From positions 12,239,501 through 12,303,500 of the forward strand of contig JAUCBN010000011.1 in assembly GCA_035048815.1 (NCBI GenBank): a stretch of DNA of 64,000 nt, written 5' to 3'. Positions 48,901 through 59,889 of this stretch are shown in pieces. The stretch's first letter is position 1; each line of letters starts with the position of its first letter. The notes under the pieces are model-generated. The model worked only from the letters and a program-made list of their open reading frames with translations. It was not told the DNA's origin and did not search any database. The stretch is from Abelmoschus esculentus. Taxonomy: Eukaryota; Streptophyta; Magnoliopsida; Malvales; Malvaceae. The translations under genes and the position numbers were made by a program.

Positions 48901-49023
48901 CCAGATGTCTTGGATTCCGCAAGACTTAGAGAGGAGCGAGTCAAGAACTCGTATGGCTTTGGACCAGTCACGAGAGCTGCAGAGTTTGGCGAGTTCGACT
49001 CGCTCGCTGACAGCTGAGTTCAT
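39974..49023 (-). CDS. SRFR1: SRFR1-like TPR protein, 23 exons, 1104 residues
   Basis: Orthologue-like gene of SUPPRESSOR OF rps4-RLD 1, a TPR protein known to restrain effector-triggered immunity through immune-receptor/EDS1 complexes. Exons: 49023-48902, 48793-48684, 47869-47034, 46885-46841, 46737-46636, 46558-46478, 46161-46095, 45749-45649, 45561-45454, 45205-45135, 45008-44952, 44558-44450, 44358-44278, 43958-43872, 43641-43435, 43023-42692, 42155-42069, 42000-41901, 41267-41176, 41078-41040, 40934-40841, 40443-40346, 40262-39974. Every intron is GT-AG, phases match and there is no internal stop (3315 nt). Order: N-terminal TPRs (RVELAKLCSSRDWSKAIRVL...), a polar linker (about residues 125-345), a TPR array (about 355-630), a conserved C-terminal half with a basic patch, and a hydrophobic segment at 1019-1034. 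Length is close to the Arabidopsis protein (about 1050). The start is the first ATG in frame with the conserved N-terminus. Confidence 0.95.
42892..42924 (-). other. SRFR1: SRFR1 basic patch, candidate nuclear localisation signal
   Basis: Residues about 762-772 read KGGKRNRRKER, within exon 16, followed by a Ser-rich stretch (CSTSSSSETSAS). SRFR1 is known to occur in both cytoplasm and nucleus. A classic monopartite signal is an inference from composition only. Confidence 0.55.
44278..46885 (-). other. SRFR1: SRFR1 central TPR array (exons 4-13)
   Basis: Exons 4-13 encode about 275 residues with successive 34-residue TPR units. Signatures include YPEALIGRGTAYAFQRELEA, GEAWKRRGQARAALGESIEA, FDPDSSDILHERG, YKRAEEAHLKSIQLD, AWAHLSQFYQDLANSEKA and YAKAYHLRGLLLHGMGEHRK. 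Most exons are near one TPR in length (81-109 nt) and split repeats at similar places. TPR arrays are protein-docking surfaces; in SRFR1 this region is known to contact immune receptors and TCP factors. Confidence 0.9.
46984..47055 (-). repeat. 35-bp tandem duplication carrying the intron 3 splice donor
   Basis: The unit 'aaatcaaaacatacctgtgc' plus 'aataccccttgataa' occurs twice in a row on the plus strand. On the minus (coding) strand each copy holds TTGCACAG|GTATGT, so two identical donors lie 35 bases apart (exon ends 47034 or 46999). Only the upstream one keeps frame with exon 4. Confidence 0.9.
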
Positions 49024-49206
49024 GGCGAACCCCAGAGGAGAGCGAGTTGGGAATAAGAAATGAGAAATGAGAAATCGGAAGCGGCGAGGAAAGTAACAAC
49101 GAAGATGAAGATCTTTTTCTTTTTCTTCTTTTTTGAGAAAAAAACACACAACAAAAACAAATGGTGATGAAGAAAATAAGAACGGTGATGTGAGGAAGGT
49201 TAATGG

Positions 49207-49365
49207 CACGTGCGAGTGACAGGTGTGTATTTGGGTTGACCCCTTTTAAGTTTTGGTAGACCAAAACTGGCTCAGAACGCACCCAGGGCTAGTCTTCAGG
49301 TGCGTGGGATGCAATTTTGAGTCACCCAGGGTTCGTCTTAGGTGCGTTGGTTACAATTCTTAGGC
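49207..49365 (-). promoter_or_regulatory. SRFR1 upstream region: G-box and 43-bp direct repeat
   Basis: CACGTG (49207-49212) lies about 185 bases upstream of the SRFR1 ATG. Beyond it, a 'cacccagggctagtcttcag' type unit repeats at 49280 and 49322 (period about 43). The units carry ACGCACC...GGTGCGT, a 7-base inverted repeat. Motif presence is seen; any regulatory role is inference. The 5' leader is the pyrimidine/adenine-rich stretch 49024-49200. Confidence 0.4.
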
Positions 49366-50559
49366 TAAATAATTATTTTAGTTTTTATTTTTTAATTAAT
49401 TTAATTTTTAATATTTTATTTGGGATCAAAATAATTCATTTTAATCGATTAATGATAAATAAATTTAAATGATTTGATAAAATAATGTGTCAATTTTTTT
49501 ATATTTTATACAATTTTATAAAATTATTTTTAATCGATGTGTTATTATATAAAGTCATCACATATGTTTATACCATATTCTTATGGTGGTGTGCATTGTT
49601 ACCTAGGTTTATGGTGTCATTTTAAATTATTTATCATCAGTGACTAATAGTTTTCACCTGTTGATGAGTTATTTTAATTTAAAATGAAACATTAAGAGTT
49701 AAATTAATTCAAAAAAATAAAAATAATTATTCATTCAAATGTTAAGAAAATATTTTTTTTTTTGTTTTTTTATAATCGTTAATATCAAATTTTTATTTTT
49801 GTTATACCACTTGTATATGTCTCCTCCTAAAATATAATTTCAGATTTAAGACCTTTAATATTATTAATATCAAATTTTTATTTTTGTTATACCACTTGTA
49901 TATGTCTCCTCCTAAAATATAATTTCAAATTTAAGACCTTTAATATTATTTCAGATTTAAGACCTTTAATATTATTAATACTTGTCTGCGTAATTCCTTT
50001 AATTTGGTCTAATTGAAATCGATCTAAGAATACTATATTAGATTTGTCGAAGCAAATTGAAACTAAAAACCTAACTGATTTTATTTTTTTATCTTGTCTA
50101 ATGCACATTAAGCCCTAGGTGGGATTACAACACAACGGAAGAAAATCAACACATAGAGATTCATTCAAACAAATTGTCAGCGATTAGAATACATTAGGGA
50201 CTAAAATATAAATTCAATTAAATTAGATACCAATTAACAAATTACGTACTAAAATATAGAAGTTACGACGAAACATCATCTTAAAACCTAACAAATATAG
50301 AAGTTACATTTACTCGTAAGAAAAAGAATTGCGTACTAAAATATGAATGGTCAAGACAAAATTTATCTCTTATAATGAGAAAAATATCTACGAGCTCTAT
50401 AACAATTGAGGCACAAAATGCATAATTGTATTCAAATAATGTGTTGAAGACCAATATCATTTGTTTAGCCAATATAGTTAAGTACCAATAAATTAAAGAT
50501 AAAACTATATATATAAAATTGATTTTTTTTTCTTATCTTGTATTTTATCTAGAAATCGA
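49366..50559. repeat. Gene-free AT-rich DNA with an 85-bp tandem duplication
   Basis: The sequence beginning 'aatatcaaatttttattttt' at 49781 repeats almost perfectly at 49866 (period 85). A further partial copy of 'cagatttaagacctttaata' follows at about 49950. The rest is AT-rich with no ORF of note. Confidence 0.8.
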
Positions 50560-51010
50560 GAGACAAGAGGCATGGGCGGTTTAAAATTTTGGGGTTCTGT
50601 GCAATTTATTAAAATGTGATTTATAGAAGCAATTATCCACAACTCCTACTAGTTCTAAAAATATGACCCTTAAAAGCAATTATCTACAATTCCTACTAGT
50701 TCTAAAAATGTGGCCTTTAGAAGCAATTATCTATTTTAGTGGCCCCTGGACGTCGTTACTATCACGTTTTTCTATAATTCTACTAGTTCTATAGAAGCAA
50801 TAGTTCGTAATAGGAATAATTAACGAGATTCTAGAATTAATTATCACATTTAAAAAATAATATAACATTTTAACAATTATAATTCATTTTTCTTGAGAGT
50901 ATTTTTAAAAAATTTATAATGAATTTCGAGTTTAACATATCTAATGAATGCAGTTTATCAAAATTTTGGGCTCTATTTCTTGGGGGGCTGTGCGGTCGCT
51001 TTTATTGCGC
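50560..51010 (+). repeat. Dispersed repeat, copy B (inverse of 4690-5110)
   Basis: It runs 'gggcggtttaaaattttggg', 'gcaatttattaaaatgtg', 'agaagcaattatccacaac', 'tagttctaaaaatgtggcc' and on to 'acaattataattcat' and 'tgcagtttatcaaaat', the same order as the reverse complement of 4690-5110. Internally, a ~52-bp unit with 'agcaattat...tagttctaaaaat' is repeated two to three times here but is less repeated in copy A. Confidence 0.6.
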
Positions 51011-52017
51011 ATATCTAAAAACCCCACCGACAAGAGGATCATATCATTATATTAAGGTTACTAAGACATCAACAAAGATATCTCAAAAAAATTGAATAAA
51101 TTAAATTTTATTCATCCAATGAATCACAAAAAATAAGAAAAAAAATAAGGATTAAAGCAATAAAAAAACATTTCAACAATGTAAGTATCCTAAAAGTTGA
51201 AAGCTGCACTTCCTAGAAGCTTCCAATGCACATCATGCTTTTATGAGGCTGAATAGCCGATCCTCTAACTTTAAGCTTGTCTCATGCATTCTGTCATTTC
51301 TTTTTGTCTAAGACATCTCAAAAATTATTTTGATCGATCATGCATTGTCTGTGTGTGGATGCAAAACAAATCAAACGACATCGTCTCAAAGATATTTGGT
51401 GTTTAGAATTTAATTGTTACGATTAAATTTTAAGATTTAGATAATAAGTTCAAGGTACTAAACTCTAAAGAAAATATTTTATGTAATAACAGCGGAAAAT
51501 TTAATTTTTACAAGTGCTTAAACTTTTAAGGGTTAGAGAACTTATTTTCCACAATATTTGTACTTTAAAGTTTAGATGTAAGAGTTGTGTTTGCATTTAG
51601 ATAATATATTTTATGATTTAAAATTTAGAGTTTAGGACCTTAAAAAAGGCACATGACGACTTTAAAAGTTTGTGAAAGAATTTTTCTTAGTGATGATGTA
51701 TCAAAAAAATTACTCATACTTTTATCTTATATGAAAACAAATTGTTAAACGTATCTTATATGAAAGCATTACTCGAACTCGACTTATTTACATTCCTAAA
51801 GTCAACTTTCCACCAGACAATAAATATTTTATTTTAGTGATAATTTATTCATTACCATTGCTAACTATCTGTTTTATGGTACTGTACTCAGGGAAGCGAG
51901 CAGTAGCTTCAATTTGGCACCCTAAAAGACACAAAACTATGTACACCAACCTCAAATGAGCGTTATTTTCTCCGGACCAGTCGTCCAACAGGATGCAATC
52001 AATGTCCCAAAGCTAAG
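51011..52017. other. Gene-free DNA downstream of the PP2C gene
   Basis: AT-rich with no ORF. Its right end (about 51840-52017) is probably the PP2C 3' UTR on the minus strand. Confidence 0.5.
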
Positions 52018-53968
52018 CTAGTCATCTGCTTCATCGGCATTGAGCGAGAAGATATCAACAGGGGCGCTAGTGCAGTCGACAAAATCGTCATCCTTGAAAC
52101 TACCATTCGAAGAACTCAACGGATGATCCAAGTATATAACTATAACAGTGATATCGTCGTGGAAATGGCGTCTTACTCCTTTCTCAATCCTTTTGATTTC
52201 GGTGTATCTCATTTCTCTCTTCTTTGCTGCCTCCTGAACAGCAGCTCGTACCAATCGCTTTGCTATTCCCTATTATATCAGACCGTGTTTATTAAGATTG
52301 AAACCGATAAATCATGCGACATTTATAAGACGAGAAGAACATTGATGGGAAGCCTTACCACTCTAGGACTTTTCAGAACAATATCACAAGCTGCCTGATC
52401 ACTTAGTTGCTCCCAAAGTCCAGATGCAAAAATCAAGAACAAATCTTGATGCTTCAACTTCCGAATTAATATAGATGGCTCAGCTGTCATTACAGGCCTT
52501 TTTAAGGGTATCGGCAACCCAAAGTGCTGAATGAACTCGGGTTTCTTCAGGTACATATCTCCGATCGATCTCGAGACCTAAAAGAGATCAAAAAGTTCAG
52601 GTAAAAGTCTGCCTAGATCACATGCTGCAAATTTCAGTGATAAAGTTGTAGTGAAGTAATAGATACCATGTGACTTATTTACTGCTACAAGAATGGTCCC
52701 AAAACTGAGAAATCTTTTTGATATTCAGTTCATGAGATGAAATTTATTTCTAACAGATGGCATATTGCAGAATCTCAGAAAGATCGAAGCATCGAAGTCA
52801 CAAGCAACACATATACGATATAAATGTCCATCCACCACTTATCATATGGATTTCAGATTTCGAAGGTGTGATTCATATACCTTTTGAATTCATTGCATCT
52901 CTCATACATTCAGATTTTGGATGTCATATTAGGCTAAGAAAGTATAAGCAATGGGAACAACACAAAGAATCAAGATCTTCATATCACCAAAACTGGCAAA
53001 ATAATGCTAGTGAGAGCATAAAATATCACCAGGATAATATAAAGCAGATCAAATTCTCATAAAATTGCAGAGCCAAATACTAATCGATATTCCAACAGTA
53101 ACCAGAAATTGCAGAGTTTCAATTGCTGACTTTGGGGAAACTAAATAGACCATAGAAGTTTATAGTGTTAACTATCAAAACACCGAGGTGAATTCGATAA
53201 TTTGGTACCTGAATTATGCCCTTAATTCGCCAAACTCCATGGTTATACACCACAATGTGAGAATCATCAGGATGAAGTGCCACAACCTCCTTTCTCACCT
53301 CCTCAACGCCAACATTATGATCGGTCGATAATCGTTCGGCCACGACTTGATTATTAGGCCTATTTGTGGACACTCTCCGGCCGAGCACTGCCCTTGAGTC
53401 TCCAAGATTAGCCACATATAAAACATCATTAGCAATTGCCCCAACAAGACAACAAGAACCAACTGAAGCAATTTGTGGCCTGGCTGACCATGATCGCTTC
53501 ACTAAGTGCAGAAATTCCTCGGTAGCATCAATGGCCTTCTTTATTACTTCTGCCGATAACCCTCCGTGTTCTAATGCAAACTCTACCACAATAAAACCAA
53601 CACAAAAGGGGGGAAATGAACTTGTGTTTCTTTATACAAGTAACCCAAACTTTCATTGCTTTGATTCAATCTGCAAAGTTGAAAATAAACCCAAGAAACA
53701 AGAACATACTATGAAGAAAAGGAAACAAATGTTGGGTTATGAAACGGGAAGCTTCGGGTCCTCCATGACCGTCGTAGACACCAACGTACGTGGCGGAAGC
53801 GGAAGAGAAAACTTGTCCCTGATCTTCCAAAGAAGAATTGGCTTGAACAACTGCTATGGAATAGTCCCCTGAAACGAACGGCTTCAAATCCATATGCCAC
53901 AGCAGCTCATCGGCTGCGCCTCCTCCTCCAAAACACATATCCAACGGCCTTGTGCACATCTCCAACAT
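52018..53968 (-). CDS. Clade D-like protein phosphatase 2C, 4 exons, 367 residues, one metal Asp missing
   Basis: PP2C-family Ser/Thr phosphatase. In plants clade D members act mainly on plasma-membrane H+-ATPase and some on immune kinases. Exons: 53968-53710, 53582-53209, 52577-52359, 52269-52018; all introns GT-AG, phases consistent, 1104 nt. Clade D signature N-terminus (DLKPFVSGDYSIAVVQAN, SSLEDQGQVF), then VYDGHGG (Asp66), VGSCCLVGAI, VANLGDSRAVL (Asp148), HPDDSHIVVYNHGVWRIKG, VSRSIGDMYLKKPEF (Asp218) and DDITVIVIYLD (Asp322/323). Length is normal for the clade. The odd point is F-A-S-G-L-W at 260-266, where the family has F-A-S-D-G-L-W; the Asp that binds the catalytic metal is deleted in frame. 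The neighbouring P-R-N-G is also P-R-V-G. It may be a pseudophosphatase. The nearest Arabidopsis member was not determined. Confidence 0.93.
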
Positions 53969-54300
53969 CCTCTCAGAAAGTAAAAAACTGGGTATTTTTC
54001 CCAGGGAAAACCGAAGGGTGTTTGTAGTAAATTGAGGGAAGTAGAATCGAGAAATGACTAAGAAAATTGAATAAATTGGTATTAAAATTCTGTGTTTCTT
54101 TCCTTTCTGTTGTTAGTTTGAAAGCGGACAGAAGGACGGTTGGCAACAAGAATGGTTCAAAGTAAACGGTTCAGCAACTAAAACCAATAAGAAACCAAAG
54201 AAAAAAGAATGGATTTGACGTATAGTGGTTGTCAGCTCAGCTATCTGCTGCATACTCCTTCAGAGAAGAGAATCACATTCTTTTACCAACAAAAACGCTT
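53969..54300 (-). promoter_or_regulatory. Presumed PP2C 5' leader and promoter
   Basis: Sequence upstream of the ATG at 53968 on the minus strand. It has less AT bias than the DNA beyond 54350. No TATA box could be assigned with confidence; placement is by position only. Confidence 0.3.
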
Positions 54301-55689
54301 AGCGACCGCAACTCGTTTATGGTGCTTACGGTTGTGGATGCAGCAGGTATGATTGTAGACTGGATATATAATAAGGATACTTTATAACTAGTGTACAACA
54401 TGAATACCGTTAAATATTATTAAATTAATTAATAAAATTTATTTTTTAAATTAAATAAAAATTAAATATTTTAAAAATTTAAATTATAATTAATAATTAT
54501 ATGTTAGGTTTTTGAAATTTTTAACTTTTACTAATTAATTTAATTATGTTCAGCTATGTTGGTGTTCAACGATGTTTGACGTCCGTTATAAAATTTTTTA
54601 TATAATAATTATGATTTTTATGAATCAACTATAATAGGTACAAGTAACATTTGTTTTAAAATAACATCTGTTTTAGAATGATATATATTTTAAAATAATT
54701 TTTTATTATTAAAAATATTATAAATATTATATTGTAAATATTGATATTCAAAAATCTGTAATTTCTGAAAATAATAATCATTTTCTTAATTACCGAAAAA
54801 GATGATTCATATAATAATTATAAATTTTTAAAAAGGTGTTTATTTAGTTTTTGAAGTATACATTTTCTCGATCAGTCTTTTAAAAAATTGTTTAAGACGT
54901 GGTTTTGAACTAAAAATTATTATCTCGTTTGACCTTCCTCTAATATCATTTAAAAATTTTATGGGCTAATCATATATTTTAGTTTATTAAAAAATAATCT
55001 AACTTTAATAGAAAGGGTGAATTTTATATTAGGTATACTATTTTTTTTATTTTGATTGGTTCTGCTTAATTGTTATAATTGTGCTTCAACCACTGTGGTT
55101 TTCAGATTACAAGAGGAAGAAGATGAGCCATGATCGGGATTAAAATGAATAAAAAATAAAATTTGGTATACTTAATGTGTAATTTATCTCTTTTATTCAA
55201 GTAAGATTATTTTTATATTAATAAAATGACTTGCGATACCTTTGAAATTAACTCGTGAATTTTTTAAACGGTGTTAATCGAAGGGGCCAAATGATGTAAT
55301 AATTTTTAATTGAGGGGTCACAACGTTCCAATAAATATTCTAGAGGACTATTTAAAAAATATATATACTTTAGGGGCCTAATAACCTTTAAGCCTTTTAA
55401 AAATTATATTTTACTGTAGATACGATGGTTATAGATAAGGATGAAAATAAAATTTTATGTAAAAGACGTAAATCATCGATGAGTTATATTAAAAATATTA
55501 AAATATAAAAAAATTATGTATAAAAAATAAATATAATATAGAAATGGGTTATGCTATTAATAGCTCTTATGACTATTAATTAGAACTTTAAAGATTTATA
55601 TCAATGATGTTTATTTAGTTTTTAATTAGAATGTAATTAATTGTATTCGTAAAAAGTTGTGCTTCATTGATTACATTTTTAAAATTTAA
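54301..55689. other. Gene-free AT-rich intergenic DNA
   Basis: Very AT-rich, with no ORF above chance and no recognised element ends. Confidence 0.5.
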
Positions 55690-56150
55690 ATCTTAAACAT
55701 TAATTTCTAATCTTTAAATATTAAACTCTAAACTTAAACATTAATTTAAGCTTTAAACCTTAACATTAACTACTAAACCTTAAACCCTAAATTGTAAGGA
55801 TTAAATCCTAAACCATAAACCAAAACACTAACCTTAAACCTAAACCTAAAACATAAACCCTAAACCTAAACCTTAACTACTAAACCCTAAACTTAAACCT
55901 AAGCCTAACTACTAAACTCTAAACCTAAACATTAACTACTGAAACTTAAACCCTAAATCTTAAATCATAAAAATTAAAACCTAAACCTAAATTTTAAGCT
56001 TAAACCTTAACTACTAAATCATAAATCTTAAACTCTAAACTTAAATCCTAAACATAGACCTAAACCTTAAGTACTAAACCCTAATCCTAAATATAAACCA
56101 TAAACCTAAACCTTAAATCCTAAATTTAAATTCTAAATCATAAACTATTT
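55690..56150 (+). repeat. Degenerate interstitial telomere-like repeat
   Basis: Nearly continuous runs of 'aaacctaaac', 'taaaccctaaac' and 'ccttaactactaaa' variants. Several perfect copies of CCCTAAA, the Arabidopsis-type plant telomere heptamer, lie among 6-8 base variants over about 460 bases. The array reads C-rich on the plus strand throughout. Confidence 0.8.
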
Positions 56151-57148
56151 TAAAAGAGTATTAATTACATTAAACATGTTAAATTAATTAAATATAATTT
56201 TTTAAAATTATATTTTATTAAATTTTATCAAAATTAATATATACATTAATTATAACTCATATATAATTTTTATTAACTGTCCTAAGGACTATTAATAGTA
56301 AAATCTATAAAAAAAATAAAGTTACTCTTTAACCGTGGCTATAAAATATTTTCTTGTTTTAAAAATGTTCCCACTGCCAATGTTTTTTATGCTTCTGCCA
56401 TTCTTATATAAATCAGACCAGATCTTGTGAGTTTAGCCTGTGAAATCTACAAATAAATATTCTAACGTTGAATACATTGAAACAGAGTCAATTGATTGTT
56501 TTCCATCCCACTACAACATGCATTTTCTAAGTGCCAATTGATTGATTCATTTTTAAAAAAATATCCATGGAAATGGAAAGACTTAATATAGAAAAAAAAT
56601 TCAACCTGATCTTTATTTTTTATTTATATTCGATATATCAATAGAAAAATTAAAATTTTCATAAATATCTTTATTTTTTATGTTTTATTTATATTCAATA
56701 CATGTGACATGCTAACAAGAAAAAAAAAATTCACACGTGACAAGTCGTTACATTATTTTTTTCCTCCTAATTTGTATGCTATACGTGCTTTTATATGATT
56801 TTAATCAATGTGTCATACTAATTAGGAGAGAGGAGAAAATGTAATAGCTTATTATTGTGATATTTTTTTTGATTAATTTTTTATTGATTTTTAATGATAA
56901 AATATTAAAATAAAAAAAATAAAACATAAAATTAAATATTATTTTATGAAAAATTAAATAAAATATTAAAATAAAAAAATGATAAAATAAAATATTAAAT
57001 ATATAATTATCCTTATTTTTTATAATAGAAAGCTTGCTCGAATTTGAAGCCTCAATTTTTGACTTCTTTTTATGAATTTTAATGAGAAAGAAATTAATTG
57101 CCGTGTTTAACACTCAGGTATTGCAATGTAAAATATCACCGCCTATTT
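56151..57148. other. Gene-free AT-rich intergenic DNA
   Basis: No gene is seen. The 102-codon minus-strand frame at 56805-57113 is a low-complexity AT artefact (almost only I, F, N, K, L). Confidence 0.55.
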
Positions 57149-57692
57149 AGTAGGGGAAAGTATTTGATCGAGTCGAGTTGAATCATAAAATTTTAAGTTA
57201 TTCGAATTGATAACTCGTGTTTTATAATTTAAAGTTTATTTAAAATTTTTCCGATTCAATTCGAGTTTAAAAATTCTGATTCAAGTCGAATCGAGTCTAA
57301 TCTTCGGGTTCCTATAAATATTTAATTATAATTATTTATCATTTATAGTATGATTTGATTTTAATTTAAATGACTTTCTCTAATCATATAAGATATGCAT
57401 ATATATATATATATATATATTTCATATGTAGCAATATTTCTTTATATTTTTATATATCAATTATATATATCATAAAAAATTGAGAGATTCGTCTCAAATT
57501 TAAAAATTAATCTTTTAATTACTAAAAATTTTGAGTTATTCGAATTTTTATTTTGTAACTAGAACTTTATTTGAATTTTTTTTCGGGTCGAGTTGAGTCT
57601 ATGAAATTTTGAGTTGAGTCGAGTATTTTCGCCTTGAGTTGAGTCGAGTTATTCGATTTTTTCAAGTCGAGTTGAGTTTTGCTCACCCTACT
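57149..57692. mobile_element. MITE-like element rich in TCGAGT motifs
   Basis: It begins AGTAGGGGAAAG and ends GCTCACCCTACT, so the outer seven bases are inverted repeats and the sub-terminal regions are complementary (GAGTCGAGTTGA against TCAAGTCGAGTTGA read inversely). The interior repeats 'gagtcgagt' and 'ttattcgaatt' motifs, with an (AT)n tract at about 57399-57421. No ORF. Target duplication is not clear. The GGGTGAGCAAAA-type end is familiar from short non-autonomous plant DNA transposons. Confidence 0.5.
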
Positions 57693-59889
57693 CTTTAAAC
57701 TTAAAGTCAAGCGCAATGCATGAATTATCTTGTTTTAGTGGTTAAAAGAATGATTGTTGTTTTTAGAGGTTCTAAATTCTAGTACCAGTAATGCCAACAC
57801 AAACTACACAGTAATTGAGTGATCAATGTTTAATAATTAAGAGTCTACTTTAAAACGGATATCACTGTAATCACCGTAACTAATTAAAAATATAAAATAA
57901 AGTCAAGCTTAATTTTTCAAAACAAAGTCAAGGTTAAACTACACTATTAAGTCACTAAATTATTACACTCTTTTATTTTGTTCACTAAATTATTTTTCTT
58001 TAAATTTGATAATTAGTGTTGATCTTTACTAATTCAATCACCACAGTTAAGTTTTAACTGAAATAATGATATAATCTTATATAATAATCTCAGTTTTAAA
58101 AATTATATATTTTATCAATTTAATTTTAATTTAAAATAATTCAATAAATTAAATTATATTGAGAATTTTAAGAATTTATTTTTTTTGGATCAGTCCAAAA
58201 AAAATCGTCTTTAAATTTTTGGTACGAAACAAAAAAAATGAATTGAATTCAAAGTTGAATCGAGTGAATAAATGGATAGAGCTCCGCGGCCCAATTATAG
58301 AAAAACAAAAAGGAACAAGTTTCCGTTCTCAATTTAAATGATTACCCAATCTAATTAAACGTTAAAAATAAATCAGTTAAACTTTATTCTCTTTCGGTTT
58401 CATTCAACAAAAAACATGGCATGTAAATTGTTAATAACTTTGGCGAGGGTAGATCGCTTTCCCATCCATCTTTTCTGAGCGGTGCTTGTGTAAGGGATAG
58501 GTCACCAAAAATCGAGTCTTTAGACGATAAACTTGAAACCGGTTTCCAAGGCTTTTAAATTTGGAGTAATTTATACTTTTCACCACTCATTTTTTTCTAA
58601 TTTTATTCTAGTCATTAAAGTAAAAAATTGTAATTTAATTATTTAATTTTTAAATTGTTCATATTTTGATCACTCTTCCGTTAAATAACTAATGATGTTA
58701 TGGCATGACATATGACATCAAAACGGCATCATTTTTTTGAATTAACTACAAGAATTACAATACACTCTCAATCATTAAATATTGATCGCTCAATCACTGT
58801 GTTGTATTACTATGCTCGAACACGTAACCTTCAAATACAACAACCATTCTCTTAACCATTGAGTGAAGATAGTTTATGCTAATGTTACTCTTCTCCACAA
58901 GAGAAAGCTTCTACCGTTAGGATCTATGCAAGATTTCATTAGTTAAACAAAGATGTCTCATCACTATAAACATAATGGGATCTCGATACTTAACTCTATG
59001 TAAATAAAATCATTTTATGGAATCTTTTTATAGAACAACTTTGTAGAAGTATGTTGTCATAGAATAGATAAGTTTTGATACCAAGAATAGGAGAAATTAT
59101 ATTATAGATAAGTTTTATTACGTGTTAATAAGGCTAACTACTAAAAACCATCCTTTTTTACTTGAAAAAACTGTTTTTAAAATGAATTATCATTAAACGT
59201 GAGTAAAGATTCACTTAAAAGAATATGAAATGAAAAAACGATGAGATAAATGAATTTTAGTGGTTGATCTATAAATGATGTGACAAGACTAACCATAATA
59301 TAATTTTTCCAGAAATAAGGTAAAAAAAAATTATATTATTTATAAAATCTCTTGAACGGAGACATTTGGCAACAAAAATAAGGCAAAGGAAAATAGTCGT
59401 AATAAGTTGGTGATTCTAAAAAGAACTGCCTTAATAAGTTGGGATGTAGGGTCACAACACTCCTTCTAGGACTAAATTTTTAGAAATATTTTTCAAGTGT
59501 TTGCACGAAGAATCTCAATTTTTTTAGAACTCTATCGACATCATTATGGAGTGGAGGCAACTCAACATCAAAAGGAGGGTGGAGGATCTCTATACTCTTT
59601 TTTGTTTTATGGAAAGTAAAGCTATGCCAGAGTTTTCCTTTGGGGTGCAAATTGTTTAATTTCTAGTCATATTTTTATTGGTGTATTTATTTTAAATTAG
59701 TGGGTTTAAAGTTTAGATTTAGGGTTTAAGATTAGAGGTTATTGTTAAGGTTTAAGAATTAGGGATAATATATATTTTTTAAGATGTATGGTTCAGTGCA
59801 AATTGGGGGCTCAAAGGGTGCATTTGATAGAGATTTATGGATGGTCAACCTCACCCTTTGGTGTACGGTGATTTTATGATTTCGTCACA
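57693..59889. other. Gene-free intergenic DNA
   Basis: AT-rich DNA with no recognised gene. A 60-codon frame at 58159-58341 has no family resemblance. Confidence 0.5.

Noticed and set aside
53366..53872. 168-codon plus-strand ORF
   Set aside because: Antisense shadow spanning PP2C exons and intron 1; no independent support.
56805..57113. 102-codon ORF, possible membrane protein
   Set aside because: Hydrophobicity comes only from extreme AT content; I/F/N/K/L composition with no motif.
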